Assembly: GCF_004353925.1 (NCBI RefSeq)
Contig: NZ_SMOK01000044.1
Span: 50,651 to 114,650, forward strand
Origin: Pseudomonas sp. H9
GTDB taxonomy: Bacteria > Pseudomonadota > Gammaproteobacteria > Pseudomonadales > Pseudomonadaceae
Direction: 5' to 3'
DNA: 64,000 bases
Part shown: positions 26,807 to 34,974 of the stretch, piece by piece
Layout of the letters: the number at the start of each line of letters is the position of its first letter
Position numbering within the stretch: position 1 is the stretch's first letter
Program-made: the position numbers and the translations under genes
Notes under the pieces: generated by a model
What the model was told of the DNA's origin: nothing
Databases searched by the model: none
The model's input: the letters and a program-made list of their open reading frames with translations, nothing else

Positions 26807-27583
26807 TCATCCCGCCAGTGACTGCCTCGCGGTACGGGCGGCCAAGGTGTAGCGAATCAAGTCATCAATGTTCTTCAGATCTGCAGGGCAGCTTTGCAGA
26901 CCGAAGAAGGGCGTGACCGACGGCATCAGATCGCCTTTGTACAGGGCGTAGTAGTGATCACCGCGGGCTTTGATCTGAAAGAAGATACCGTCCTGATCAA
27001 AGACGAAGCTGTCGAACTTCGGCGCAAGCCGTGGCTTTACGTAGGTGATGAAGGTTTTGTAGCCGCCTTCCAGGGCGACCAGCGAGGCGCCGGTCATCGC
27101 CAATCCGTTGACCACGTTCTTTACCGGGGAATGCTTGTCGACAATGAGTCGAGAGAGTTCGACGCACTCAGTCTCGTAGTTAGGCCCGGAGAACCGCACC
27201 AGTTGTTCATGGCTGATAAACTCGCCCGACTCATGAGGGAAAGGTGTAATACGCTGGGTGCCGATAATTTCACCATCATAATAAAACGCAAACACGTAGG
27301 AACGTGAGTCGTAGTCATCCAGGCATACAGTGTCGTCGATCGCGTTACCAAACAACGTCTTGTAGTAAACCTTTCGCTGCCCATACAACCGGCTGCGGGC
27401 ACGAGACAGTTCGAGAAACTGCGCTGGCGTAACCACTTGTCTGACGTTTACCTTGTCAGATTGGCATAAGTCTTGAAGTACTGAATCATAGAAACTGTAG
27501 ATTGCCGAACCGAACGAATCATCCTTTACCAACTGCATATTTGCCGAAGGCACGGCAGCCTTATTACTTGCGAGTGACGGCAT
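26807..27583 (-). CDS. LuxI/FeeM-like N-acyltransferase (GNAT fold)
   Basis: A 258-residue protein resembling N-acyl amino acid synthase FeeM and acyl-homoserine-lactone synthases. The pattern R70..D90-YD92..GEIIGTQRIT (R111) and the strand VELSRLIVDK (E142, S144, R145) correspond to the conserved Arg, Asp, Asp, Arg and E-x-S-R of that superfamily. It should transfer an acyl group from acyl-ACP or acyl-CoA to an amine, with the amine unknown. No LuxR-type regulator is adjacent, and the protein is longer than LuxI (about 200), which favours the FeeM branch. The start at 27583 follows AAGGGAA. A mini-ORF with a strong ribosome site lies just upstream in the same frame. Confidence 0.75.
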   Translation of the reverse strand: MPSLASNKAAVPSANMQLVKDDSFGSAIYSFYDSVLQDLCQSDKVNVRQVVTPAQFLELSRARSRLYGQRKVYYKTLFGNAIDDTVCLDDYDSRSYVFAFYYDGEIIGTQRITPFPHESGEFISHEQLVRFSGPNYETECVELSRLIVDKHSPVKNVVNGLAMTGASLVALEGGYKTFITYVKPRLAPKFDSFVFDQDGIFFQIKARGDHYYALYKGDLMPSVTPFFGLQSCPADLKNIDDLIRYTLAARTARQSLAG

Positions 27584-27637
27584 GAGAGTTCCCTTCTTAT
27601 TGTGATCTGTAGTAGTCAACTCAGCCCAGCGCACGAC

Positions 27638-27675
27638 CTAAGTTTCCACAGCACAAGACATAGCTTCGCCTCCTT
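27638..27675 (-). promoter_or_regulatory. Leader mini-ORF with strong ribosome-binding site before the acyltransferase
   Basis: On the minus strand AAGGAGG (27669-27675) is followed seven bases later by ATG and the seven codons M-S-C-A-V-E-T, then an amber stop (27640-27638). This frame is the same as that of the acyltransferase starting at 27583. It could be a leader peptide or a stop-interrupted original N-terminus. Confidence 0.5.
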
Positions 27676-27772
27676 GCGTAGATGCCTACACGTTTATGGT
27701 TTGCTTATTGCGCACAGCAAAGCACGCACCCCTCTTATCGCGGGCGTGCCTTTAAACTAAAGCGACTTGCAG

Positions 27773-28219
27773 TTAAACCGGTGGCAGCGAGGCCAAGGCT
27801 CGACGGATCTGCTCTGCGCGCTCGCCCAGCATTTGCCGCGTAGCGAGTGGAAGGTCCGCATGACCCAGGTTGAAACCGTCACCGACAAAGCGGGCCAGTA
27901 CATGCAGGTGGGCGTGGCCCACGGTCTGCCCGGCCACAGCGCCATCGCATAGCAGCAGGTTGATACCTTCGCAGGAGTGTTCATTGAGGCTCAAGCCGCT
28001 TTCACGCAGGGCGGCCGCCACCCGTTGACCCACACGCATCATGTGGCCACAGGTTTGAGGAGGGATATCACCCAGGCCGCTTGCGTGGGCCTTGGGAATG
28101 ACCAGGACATGGCCAGGAGTAATCGGCTGGATGGAGAGAAAGGCTAGGCACTGCTCGTCTTCGTAGACAACGGCAGCCGGTGCTTCATTCTTGGCGATTG
28201 CACAGAATATGCAGTTCAC
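27773..28219 (-). CDS. HIT-family nucleotide hydrolase
   Basis: A 148-residue histidine-triad protein. It begins with the typical NCIFCAIAKNEAPAAVVYEDE and carries the catalytic triad GHAHLHVLAR at about residues 100-109, preceded by GAVAGQTVGH. Such proteins hydrolyse nucleoside phosphoramidates or dinucleoside polyphosphates; substrate is unassigned. The first two Cys (C3, C6) fit the zinc-binding half-site of some HIT proteins. It is on the same strand as the acyltransferase cluster and 189 bases upstream of it, with a GC-rich imperfect hairpin between. A functional link is not shown. Confidence 0.9.
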   Translation of the reverse strand: MNCIFCAIAKNEAPAAVVYEDEQCLAFLSIQPITPGHVLVIPKAHASGLGDIPPQTCGHMMRVGQRVAAALRESGLSLNEHSCEGINLLLCDGAVAGQTVGHAHLHVLARFVGDGFNLGHADLPLATRQMLGERAEQIRRALASLPPV

Positions 28220-28544
28220 GATTAGCTCCCTCTATTGTAGTAGGTGCAAACCCGGCGGAGGCATGAAACTCCGGGTTGCTACAGGCTGCATTCCATTGCA
28301 GTAGACCGCACAGCTTGAGGATGAAACTACCCTTGGCATTTCACCCCTGTAAACGGGAGTTTTGAAATTTTTTGTATCTGAACTCGAGAAAACACCTAAT
28401 AGGTTGATTTAAATTAGTTTTCCTAAGGTTATTTTTTGTATCTGCCCTTTGTGCGGCCGTGTGGGCCGTGTTGTTGGCCCGTCGGAGGGCCACTTCGGGT
28501 CGACCCCTGCTCTTCGCGAGAGACAATAACCGGCCAAGCGAGCG
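28220..28544. other. AT-rich non-coding stretch with a 14-base direct repeat
   Basis: No convincing gene is seen here. ATTTTTTGTATCTG occurs at 28367-28380 and again at 28431-28444, 64 bases apart, in sequence much richer in A and T than its surroundings. A GC-rich segment with the short inverted pieces GGCCGTGTGGGCC and GTTGGCCC follows to 28540. It looks like a boundary scar of lost or inserted DNA. Confidence 0.5.
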
Positions 28545-28720
28545 TTACGATTCAAGCCCTGGCATCGACGTGCGGAGAAGCGCTCGAATTTCTACCGCCC
28601 CACCAGCCGCATAGACTGGGTTGCCGGCAAGCATTTCCTTGGCTTCTTCGAAATTGGTTGCACGAACGCGGATGAAGCCACTGAGGTCAGTATCGCTAGG
28701 CTGACTCAATTGGCCTTTGC
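28545..28720 (-). pseudogene. YCII-like protein remnant (C-terminal part only)
   Basis: The last 45 or so codons of a minus-strand frame ending at 28545 read DLSGFIRVRATNFEEAKEMLAGNP, then VYAAGGAVEIRALL (quoted in parts: FIRVRATNFEEAKEMLAGNP and AAGGAVEIRAL). This is the C-terminal half of a YCII/DGPF-type domain, in which the segment GGxVEVRPx is typical. The sequence upstream in frame (towards 28883) is unlike the family, lacks the N-terminal Asp-His region and runs into the tRNA terminator. The gene therefore appears truncated at its 5' end. The open frame itself continues to 28883, but that part is not believable as protein. Confidence 0.55.
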
Positions 28721-28844
28721 GTAGACTGCCTGACGACCGTGTCAGTAAGCGGCATTTAGTACCGCAAAAATCGAATTCGGCGCGTACTGGGTAATGCACT
28801 AGAAATTTCGTAAAGAGGGAGAAACGGGGCGAAACCCCAGAAAC

Positions 28845-28872
28845 GAAAAAAGCCGCACTAGGCGGCTTTTTC
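28845..28872 (-). terminator. Terminator downstream of the tRNA cluster
   Basis: A-run, GCCGC stem, ACTAG loop, GCGGC stem and T-run form a classic symmetrical terminator, 43 bases beyond the 3' end of tRNA-Leu on the minus strand. Confidence 0.85.
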
Positions 28873-28914
28873 GAGGCTTTCATGCACTTCAGCGAAGGGC
28901 CGTGAAAGCTTGGA

Positions 28915-28999
28915 TGGTGCGGACGAAGAGACTCGAACTCTTACAGCTTGCGCCGCTGGAACCTAAATCCAGTGTGTCTACCAATTTCACCACGTCCGC
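28915..28999 (-). tRNA. tRNA-Leu (anticodon UAG)
   Basis: The 85-base minus-strand sequence begins GCGGACG, which pairs with CGTCCGC at its 3' end, and the CCA tail is encoded. The anticodon stem CTGGA/TCCAG encloses loop TTTAGGT, giving anticodon UAG, which reads CUA. A long variable arm, usual for tRNA-Leu, and GTTCGAGTC in the T arm are present. It is the last of three tRNA genes transcribed together. Confidence 0.95.
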
Positions 29000-29052
29000 G
29001 TGAAGCTTTTAAAGCAAAGGCGCCGGATTTTCATCGGGCGCCTTTTGGAATA

Positions 29053-29128
29053 TGGGGTGGACGATGGGGATCGAACCCACGACAACAGGAGTCACAATCC
29101 TGTGCTCTACCAACTGAGCTACGCCCAC
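29053..29128 (-). tRNA. tRNA-His (anticodon GUG)
   Basis: A 76-base minus-strand gene starting GTGGGCG with encoded CCA. The anticodon stem CAGGA/TCCTG encloses TTGTGAC, giving GUG. The base before the 5' end is G, which supplies the extra G-1 opposite C73 that is unique to tRNA-His. It is the middle gene of the cluster. Confidence 0.96.
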
Positions 29129-29169
29129 CATATTGCATTTACCGCTTTACTTGTGCCTAAGCTGCCTAT

Positions 29170-29246
29170 TGGCGCACCCGGCAGGACTCGAACCTGCGAC
29201 CATCCGCTTAGAAGGCGGATGCTCTATCCAGCTGAGCTACGGGCGC
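29170..29246 (-). tRNA. tRNA-Arg (anticodon UCU)
   Basis: A 77-base minus-strand gene starting GCGCCCG and ending with encoded CCA. The stem TCCGC/GCGGA encloses CTTCTAA, giving anticodon UCU, which reads AGA. It is the first gene of the tRNA operon. Confidence 0.96.
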
Positions 29247-29373
29247 ATATTTAATCTGCTTTCTGTTACGATTACAAATTAACTTTTAGCCGTACCGAAC
29301 AAGCTACCAAATCCGCTCATTCTGCCTGACCTTGCTAACCAGTGCTAGGCTCTGCCCGACAAGTGCGACGAAT

Positions 29374-29400
29374 GTTATAGACGAGTGGTTAGGTCGTCAA
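29374..29400 (-). promoter_or_regulatory. Candidate sigma-70 promoter of the tRNA operon
   Basis: On the minus strand TTGACG (29395-29400) and TATAAC (29374-29379) are separated by 15 bases. It lies about 130 bases upstream of tRNA-Arg. The spacing is short, so confidence is moderate. Confidence 0.45.
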
Positions 29401-29531
29401 CTCTTTTTTGAAAAAAATTCATTTTATTTAAGGGGTTAGGGAAATGGCCGGACCAAGCGCCTTTGCCCTCGGCCCCCTTCATGCGAGAATACGCGCTCTT
29501 TTTATTCCCTCTCGATGGTTAATCACGCGAC

Positions 29532-30386
29532 ATGACTGCACACCTTATTGACGGTAAGGCGATCGCCGCCAACCTGCGCAAGCAGATCGCCCAACGTGTT
29601 GAGGAGCGTCGCCAGCAAGGCCTGCGTACTCCAGGCCTGGCGGTGATCCTGGTTGGCACCGACCCCGCTTCTCAAGTCTATGTTTCGCACAAGCGCAAGG
29701 ATTGTGAAGAAGTCGGCTTTATCTCCCAGGCGTTCGACCTGCCGAGCGAGACGACTCAGCAGGCCCTGACCGACCTGATCGATCGCCTCAATGACGATGC
29801 GAACGTCGACGGCATCCTGTTGCAGTTGCCACTGCCGGCTCATCTGGATGCATCGCTGCTGCTCGAGCGTATTCGCCCGGACAAAGATGTCGATGGTTTC
29901 CATCCTTATAACGTCGGGCGTCTGGCTCAACGTATCCCGCTGCTGCGCCCGTGCACACCTAAAGGCATCATGACCCTGCTGGAAAGCACCGGTCAGGACC
30001 TGTACGGCATGAATGCTGTGGTAGTCGGTGCTTCGAACATTGTTGGCCGTCCGATGGCAATGGAGCTGTTGCTGGCCGGTTGCACCGTGACCGTGACCCA
30101 CCGCTTCACCAAAGACCTGGCCGGCCACGTTGGCCGCGCTGACCTGGTTGTGGTGGCTGCTGGCAAGCCTGGCCTGGTCAAAGGCGAGTGGATCAAGGAA
30201 GGCGCGATTGTCATCGACGTCGGTATCAACCGTCAGGAAGATGGCAAGCTGGTTGGCGATGTGGTCTATGAGACCGCCCTGCCCCGCGCTGGCTGGATCA
30301 CCCCGGTTCCGGGTGGCGTTGGCCCGATGACCCGTGCTTGCCTGCTGGAAAACACGTTGTATGCGGCGGAAGAGTTGCATAAGTAA
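29532..30386 (+). CDS. folD: Bifunctional methylenetetrahydrofolate dehydrogenase / cyclohydrolase FolD
   Basis: A 284-residue cytoplasmic enzyme converting 5,10-methylene-THF to 10-formyl-THF through methenyl-THF. The N-terminal catalytic part has Y50 and K54 (QVYVSHKRKDCEE), and GILLQLPLPAHLD near residue 95 is a family signature. The NADP-binding domain has VVVGASNIVGRPMA (about 163-176). The C-terminal signature PVPGGVGPMTRACL is intact. It is divergent from the tRNA cluster. A terminator follows 17 bases after the stop. Confidence 0.97.
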   Translation: MTAHLIDGKAIAANLRKQIAQRVEERRQQGLRTPGLAVILVGTDPASQVYVSHKRKDCEEVGFISQAFDLPSETTQQALTDLIDRLNDDANVDGILLQLPLPAHLDASLLLERIRPDKDVDGFHPYNVGRLAQRIPLLRPCTPKGIMTLLESTGQDLYGMNAVVVGASNIVGRPMAMELLLAGCTVTVTHRFTKDLAGHVGRADLVVVAAGKPGLVKGEWIKEGAIVIDVGINRQEDGKLVGDVVYETALPRAGWITPVPGGVGPMTRACLLENTLYAAEELHK

Positions 30387-30402
30387 GGTGTGAACGCTGG
30401 AG

Positions 30403-30437
30403 CAAAAAAACGGCATCTGTGAAGGTGCCGTTTTTTT
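30403..30437 (+). terminator. Terminator downstream of folD
   Basis: A run of seven A, an eight-base stem (CGGCATCT / AGGTGCCG, one G-U pair) with a GTGA loop, and a run of seven T. Confidence 0.9.
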
Positions 30438-30454
30438 GTGCCTGGTTTTAGATA

Positions 30455-30524
30455 GATCGCGGGGCAAGCCCGCTCCCACTGGGGGGTGAGGTTGTGCTTG
30501 TGGGAGCGGGCTTGCCCCGCGATA
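30455..30524. repeat. REP pair (inverted, P. putida-type)
   Basis: GATCGCGGGGCAAGCCCGCT faces its complement 70 bases away, ending CTTGCCCCGCGAT. The copies are intact. The pair follows the folD terminator. Confidence 0.92.
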
Positions 30525-30605
30525 AAAATCTGCGACAAATCTCAACCCGGTAGGCGTTTTCTGTCAGACGGCTCTGAATCATACTGCCGGCGCCGTTGCG
30601 CTTTT

Positions 30606-30820
30606 GTGCCGTAGTCTGCATGGGCCTAGGCTGCTGCCGTCACTGGAAAATCCAGTGATCGGATTTAGCAGTCCGGCTCATAACTCGATGTCGACGGCAC
30701 AACGCTCTATGGCGGTTGTACGTGGGGCGCCTTCGGGTGCGCCGGGTTCCTCGAGTTACCGGTCTGCTAACCCGCGTACAGCTGCCACCCTTTGTTTAGC
30801 AGCAACGCGTGGTTGCTTCA
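30606..30820 (+). ncRNA. Structured RNA candidate (leader of a DUF3077-like gene)
   Basis: Several helices can be drawn from this segment. GTGCCGT (30606-30612) pairs with ACGGCAC (30694-30700). GGCTGCT (30629-30635) pairs with AGCAGTCC (30667-30673), enclosing hairpin CCG-CACTGG/CCAGTG-CGG around 30637-30662. A 16-base helix joins 30711-30726 to 30771-30786 with three G-U wobble pairs and no mismatch; it encloses a UUCG-capped hairpin (30727-30740) and a second hairpin (about 30742-30762). Hairpin AGCAAC/GTTGCT (30801-30817) comes just before the ribosome site GAGG at 30827. Wobble pairs favour an RNA structure over a DNA palindrome. No known family is recognised; it could be a cis-regulatory leader or an independent RNA. 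Confidence 0.6.
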
Positions 30821-30836
30821 TAACTTGAGGGCAATC

Positions 30837-31110
30837 ATGAAAAAAATCGTCCCCGATCCACCTGGTCTCGATCTCTCCAACGCCTCCACGGCCAACACCC
30901 CCTTCGGCACCAACCACATGTTCAACATCCGCGCCGGCATTCCCGCCGAAGAGGCGCTGCTACATGCCTGTCAGCTGTTGCGATGCGCTTGATCACCTCA
31001 CCCTCAATGACCGCTCCTTGGTTTCGGGTGCCGGCCAGCACATCGAAACAGCGCGAGCGCTGATCGATGCGGTGCTGGATGGGGGTGGGGTACAGCGGAT
31101 TTTTCTGTGA
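30837..31110 (+). pseudogene. DUF3077-like small protein gene, frameshifted
   Basis: The frame from the ATG at 30837 reads MKKIVPDPPGLDLSNAS, then NHMFNIRAGIPAEEALLHAC, and stops at 30992 after LLRCA. The typical second half continues in the +1 frame from about 30979: CDALDHLTLNDRSLVSGAG, then HIETARALIDAVLDGG, ending at 31110. Together they make a normal-length protein of the small Pseudomonas DUF3077 type. A one-base insertion (or two-base loss) near 30975-30985 therefore breaks the gene, unless a ribosomal frameshift restores it. A GAGG ribosome site precedes the start. The function of DUF3077 proteins is unknown. Confidence 0.7.
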
Positions 31111-31132
31111 CTTGACGCTTTTCGCAGCAACG

Positions 31133-31203
31133 GTGGGAGCGGGCTTGCCCCGCGATTGCGGTGTGTCAGGCTCATCGCAATCGCGGGGCAAGCCCGCTCC
31201 CAC
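31133..31203. repeat. REP pair (inverted, P. putida-type)
   Basis: GTGGGAGCGGGCTTGCCCCG and its complement enclose GATTGCGG and CGCAATC, so the inverted repeat extends beyond the REP core. It lies just downstream of the end of the transporter operon. Confidence 0.92.
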
Positions 31204-31226
31204 AAAGAGAGGGTGTGTGGTGTGTG

Positions 31227-32966
31227 CTATTTGCGCGCTGACTCCCACGATTTGAGCAGTTCGCTGTAGCTCACGGTTTCGCCTTTGGGCTTTTCGTTTG
31301 CCAGTTTCGGCTTCGGTGCACCCGGCTGGTCAAACCAGTACTGGGCATCTCGCTCCGGATTGAGCTTCGGTGCACAGGTAGCTTGAGCCTTGGAGCGCTC
31401 CAGCCGTTCGAGGATTTTGTCCTGATCGCGGGCCAGTCCATCCAGCGCTTCTTGCGGGGTTTTCTCGCCGCTGGCCGCTTCGGCAATATGGCTCCACCAC
31501 AACTGCGCCAGCCGCGGGTAGTCCGGTACGTTGGTGCCGGTCGGGGTCCATTGCACGCGCGCCGGGCTGCGGTAGAACTCCACCAACCCACCCAGTTTGG
31601 GCGCAAGGTCCGTCATGGCTTGGGAGTTGATGTCCGACTCGCGAATCGGCGTCAGGCCAACGATGGTCTTTTTCAGCGAGACGGTCTTGGAGGTTACGAA
31701 CTGGGCGTACAGCCAGGCCGCCAGGCGCTGTTTCTCCGGGGTCGATTTGAGGAACGTCCACGAGCCGGCATCCTGGTAGCCGAGCTTCATGCCCTCTTCC
31801 CAGTACGGCCCTTTAGGCGACGGCGCCATGCGCCATTTCGGCGTGCCATCAGCGTTCATCACTGGCAACCCCGGCTTGGTCATGTCGGCGGTAAAGGCGG
31901 TATACCAGAAGATCTGCTGAGCAATGTTGCCCTGCGACGGCACCGGCCCCGACTCGGAGAAAGTCATGCCCTGAGCTTCCGGTGGTGCGTAGGCGCGCAT
32001 CCAATCGACGTACTTCTGCGTCGCATACACCGCCGCCGGGCCGTTGGTGTCGCCACCACGGGTAACGCTGGAGCCCACAGGGTGGCAATCTTCAACACGA
32101 ATACCCCACTCATCCACGGGCAAGCCGTTGGGCAAGCCCTTGTCGCCGCCACCAGCCATGGAGAACCAGGCATCGGTAAAGCGCCAGCCCAGCGACGGAT
32201 CTTTCTTGCCGTAGTCCATGTGCCCATAGACGCGCTTGCCATCGATTTCCTTGACGTCTTCGCTGAAGAATTTGGCGATGTCTTCATACGCCGACCAGTT
32301 GACCGGTACCCCCAGCTCGTAGCCGTACTTTTCCTTGAACTTGGCTTTCAGGTCGGGCCTGTCGAACCAGTCGGCGCGAAACCAGTAGAGGTTGGCGAAC
32401 TGCTGATCCGGCAATTGGTAGACCTTGCCGTCGGGTGCGGTGGTGAAGGAAATACCGATAAAGTCTTTCAGGTCCAGGGTTGGTGAGGTGTAGTCCTTGC
32501 CTTCATTGGCCATCAAGTCGGTGATCGATTCCGTCTTGCCATAGCGAAAGTGCGTACCGATCAGGTCCGAGTCGTTGACCCAGCCGTCGTAGATATTTTT
32601 GTCTGACTGCATTTGCGTTTGCAGTTTTTCAACCACATCGCCCTCCTGCAGCAGGTCGTGGGTCAGTTTGATCCCGGTGATTTCACTGAACGCCTTGGCC
32701 AGGACTTTCGATTCATATTCGTGGGTGGCAATGGTTTCCGACACCACGTTGATCTTCATGCCGCGAAACGGCTCAGAGGCTTTGATGAACCACTTCAATT
32801 CCTCCAGTTGCTGCTCCGGGGTCAGGGTCGAGGGTTTGAACTCGCTATCGATCCACTTCTTCGCCGCGTCTTCATAGGCGTCTGCCCAGGCGTTGGCGTG
32901 GAAACTGCCCAGCACCAGCAAAGCGGCCAGGGTCAAATGTCGCCGGTTTTTGTTGTTGTCGAACAT
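31227..32966 (-). CDS. Carbohydrate/polyol ABC transporter substrate-binding protein (GlpV-like)
   Basis: A 579-residue periplasmic binding protein of family 1. A signal peptide occupies about residues 1-27 (LTLAALLVLGSFHANAWA, then DAYEDAAKKW). Length and sequence fit the large binding protein of the Rhizobium GlpSTPQUV glycerol transporter, which also ends the operon there. The start at 32966 (MFDNNKNRRHL) follows CGGGAGA; an in-frame ATG at 33047 would overlap the small upstream gene and spoil the signal peptide. Five paired genes upstream supply the ATPases, permeases and the small membrane protein. No glycerol catabolic gene is adjacent, so the true substrate is uncertain. Confidence 0.9.
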   Translation of the reverse strand: MFDNNKNRRHLTLAALLVLGSFHANAWADAYEDAAKKWIDSEFKPSTLTPEQQLEELKWFIKASEPFRGMKINVVSETIATHEYESKVLAKAFSEITGIKLTHDLLQEGDVVEKLQTQMQSDKNIYDGWVNDSDLIGTHFRYGKTESITDLMANEGKDYTSPTLDLKDFIGISFTTAPDGKVYQLPDQQFANLYWFRADWFDRPDLKAKFKEKYGYELGVPVNWSAYEDIAKFFSEDVKEIDGKRVYGHMDYGKKDPSLGWRFTDAWFSMAGGGDKGLPNGLPVDEWGIRVEDCHPVGSSVTRGGDTNGPAAVYATQKYVDWMRAYAPPEAQGMTFSESGPVPSQGNIAQQIFWYTAFTADMTKPGLPVMNADGTPKWRMAPSPKGPYWEEGMKLGYQDAGSWTFLKSTPEKQRLAAWLYAQFVTSKTVSLKKTIVGLTPIRESDINSQAMTDLAPKLGGLVEFYRSPARVQWTPTGTNVPDYPRLAQLWWSHIAEAASGEKTPQEALDGLARDQDKILERLERSKAQATCAPKLNPERDAQYWFDQPGAPKPKLANEKPKGETVSYSELLKSWESARK

Positions 32967-33016
32967 CGTGATCTCCCGATTGAGTATTCCCATGGAGCCT
33001 GACCGAACCCGTTCGG

Positions 33017-33289
33017 CTAACCCCAGCGCATCACCACCAACAGCCACACCACCGACAGCAGCGAGGCCACCCAGAGACTCCAGTCGCTGGCGCCGATCAC
33101 CAGCAGATGCAGGTACGCACTGACCAGAAGCCCGATGAACAAACGATCGCCACGGGTGGTGGCAATCGGCAGAAAGCCGCGTCGTTCAACACACGGTCGG
33201 CGCACTTCAAACAGGGTCATGCCCACCAGCAATACACCGATGACGGCGAAAAACAGCGCTGTCGGCAGAGTCCAGGCCATCCATTCCAT
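33017..33289 (-). CDS. DUF2160 small integral membrane protein (GlpU-like)
   Basis: A 90-residue protein with three predicted membrane helices (ALFFAVIGVLLVGMTLF, LFIGLLVSAYLHLLVIG and WVASLLSVVWLLVVM) and a basic loop between the first two (FEVRRPCVERRGFLPIATTRGDR, quoted as VRRPCVERRGF). It matches DUF2160, a family found almost only beside GlpSTPQV-like transporters. Its role is unknown; it may stabilise the permease complex. It starts 11 bases after the permease stop and ends 50 bases before the binding-protein start. Confidence 0.9.
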   Translation of the reverse strand: MEWMAWTLPTALFFAVIGVLLVGMTLFEVRRPCVERRGFLPIATTRGDRLFIGLLVSAYLHLLVIGASDWSLWVASLLSVVWLLVVMRWG

Positions 33290-33300
33290 ATGCTGCCTCC

Positions 33301-34101
<801 letters not shown>

Positions 34102-34110
34102 GGCCGCCTC

Positions 34111-34970
<860 letters not shown>

Positions 34971-34974
<4 letters not shown>

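Noticed and set aside
26807..27583. Acyltransferase considered as a true acyl-homoserine-lactone synthase
   Set aside because: It is longer than LuxI-type enzymes, has no LuxR partner or lux box nearby, and its neighbours fit a metabolite pathway better; kept as LuxI/FeeM-like.
28341..28526. A 61-codon minus-strand frame in the AT-rich region
   Set aside because: No ribosome site, no family resemblance, and it covers both copies of the direct repeat.
15096..28914. Accessory segment considered as an integrative element
   Set aside because: No integrase, transposase or duplicated tRNA 3' end could be found, so only a variable insertion site is proposed.
28948..29254. Two short open frames on the plus strand
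   Set aside because: They run through the three tRNA genes on the other strand and are not coding.
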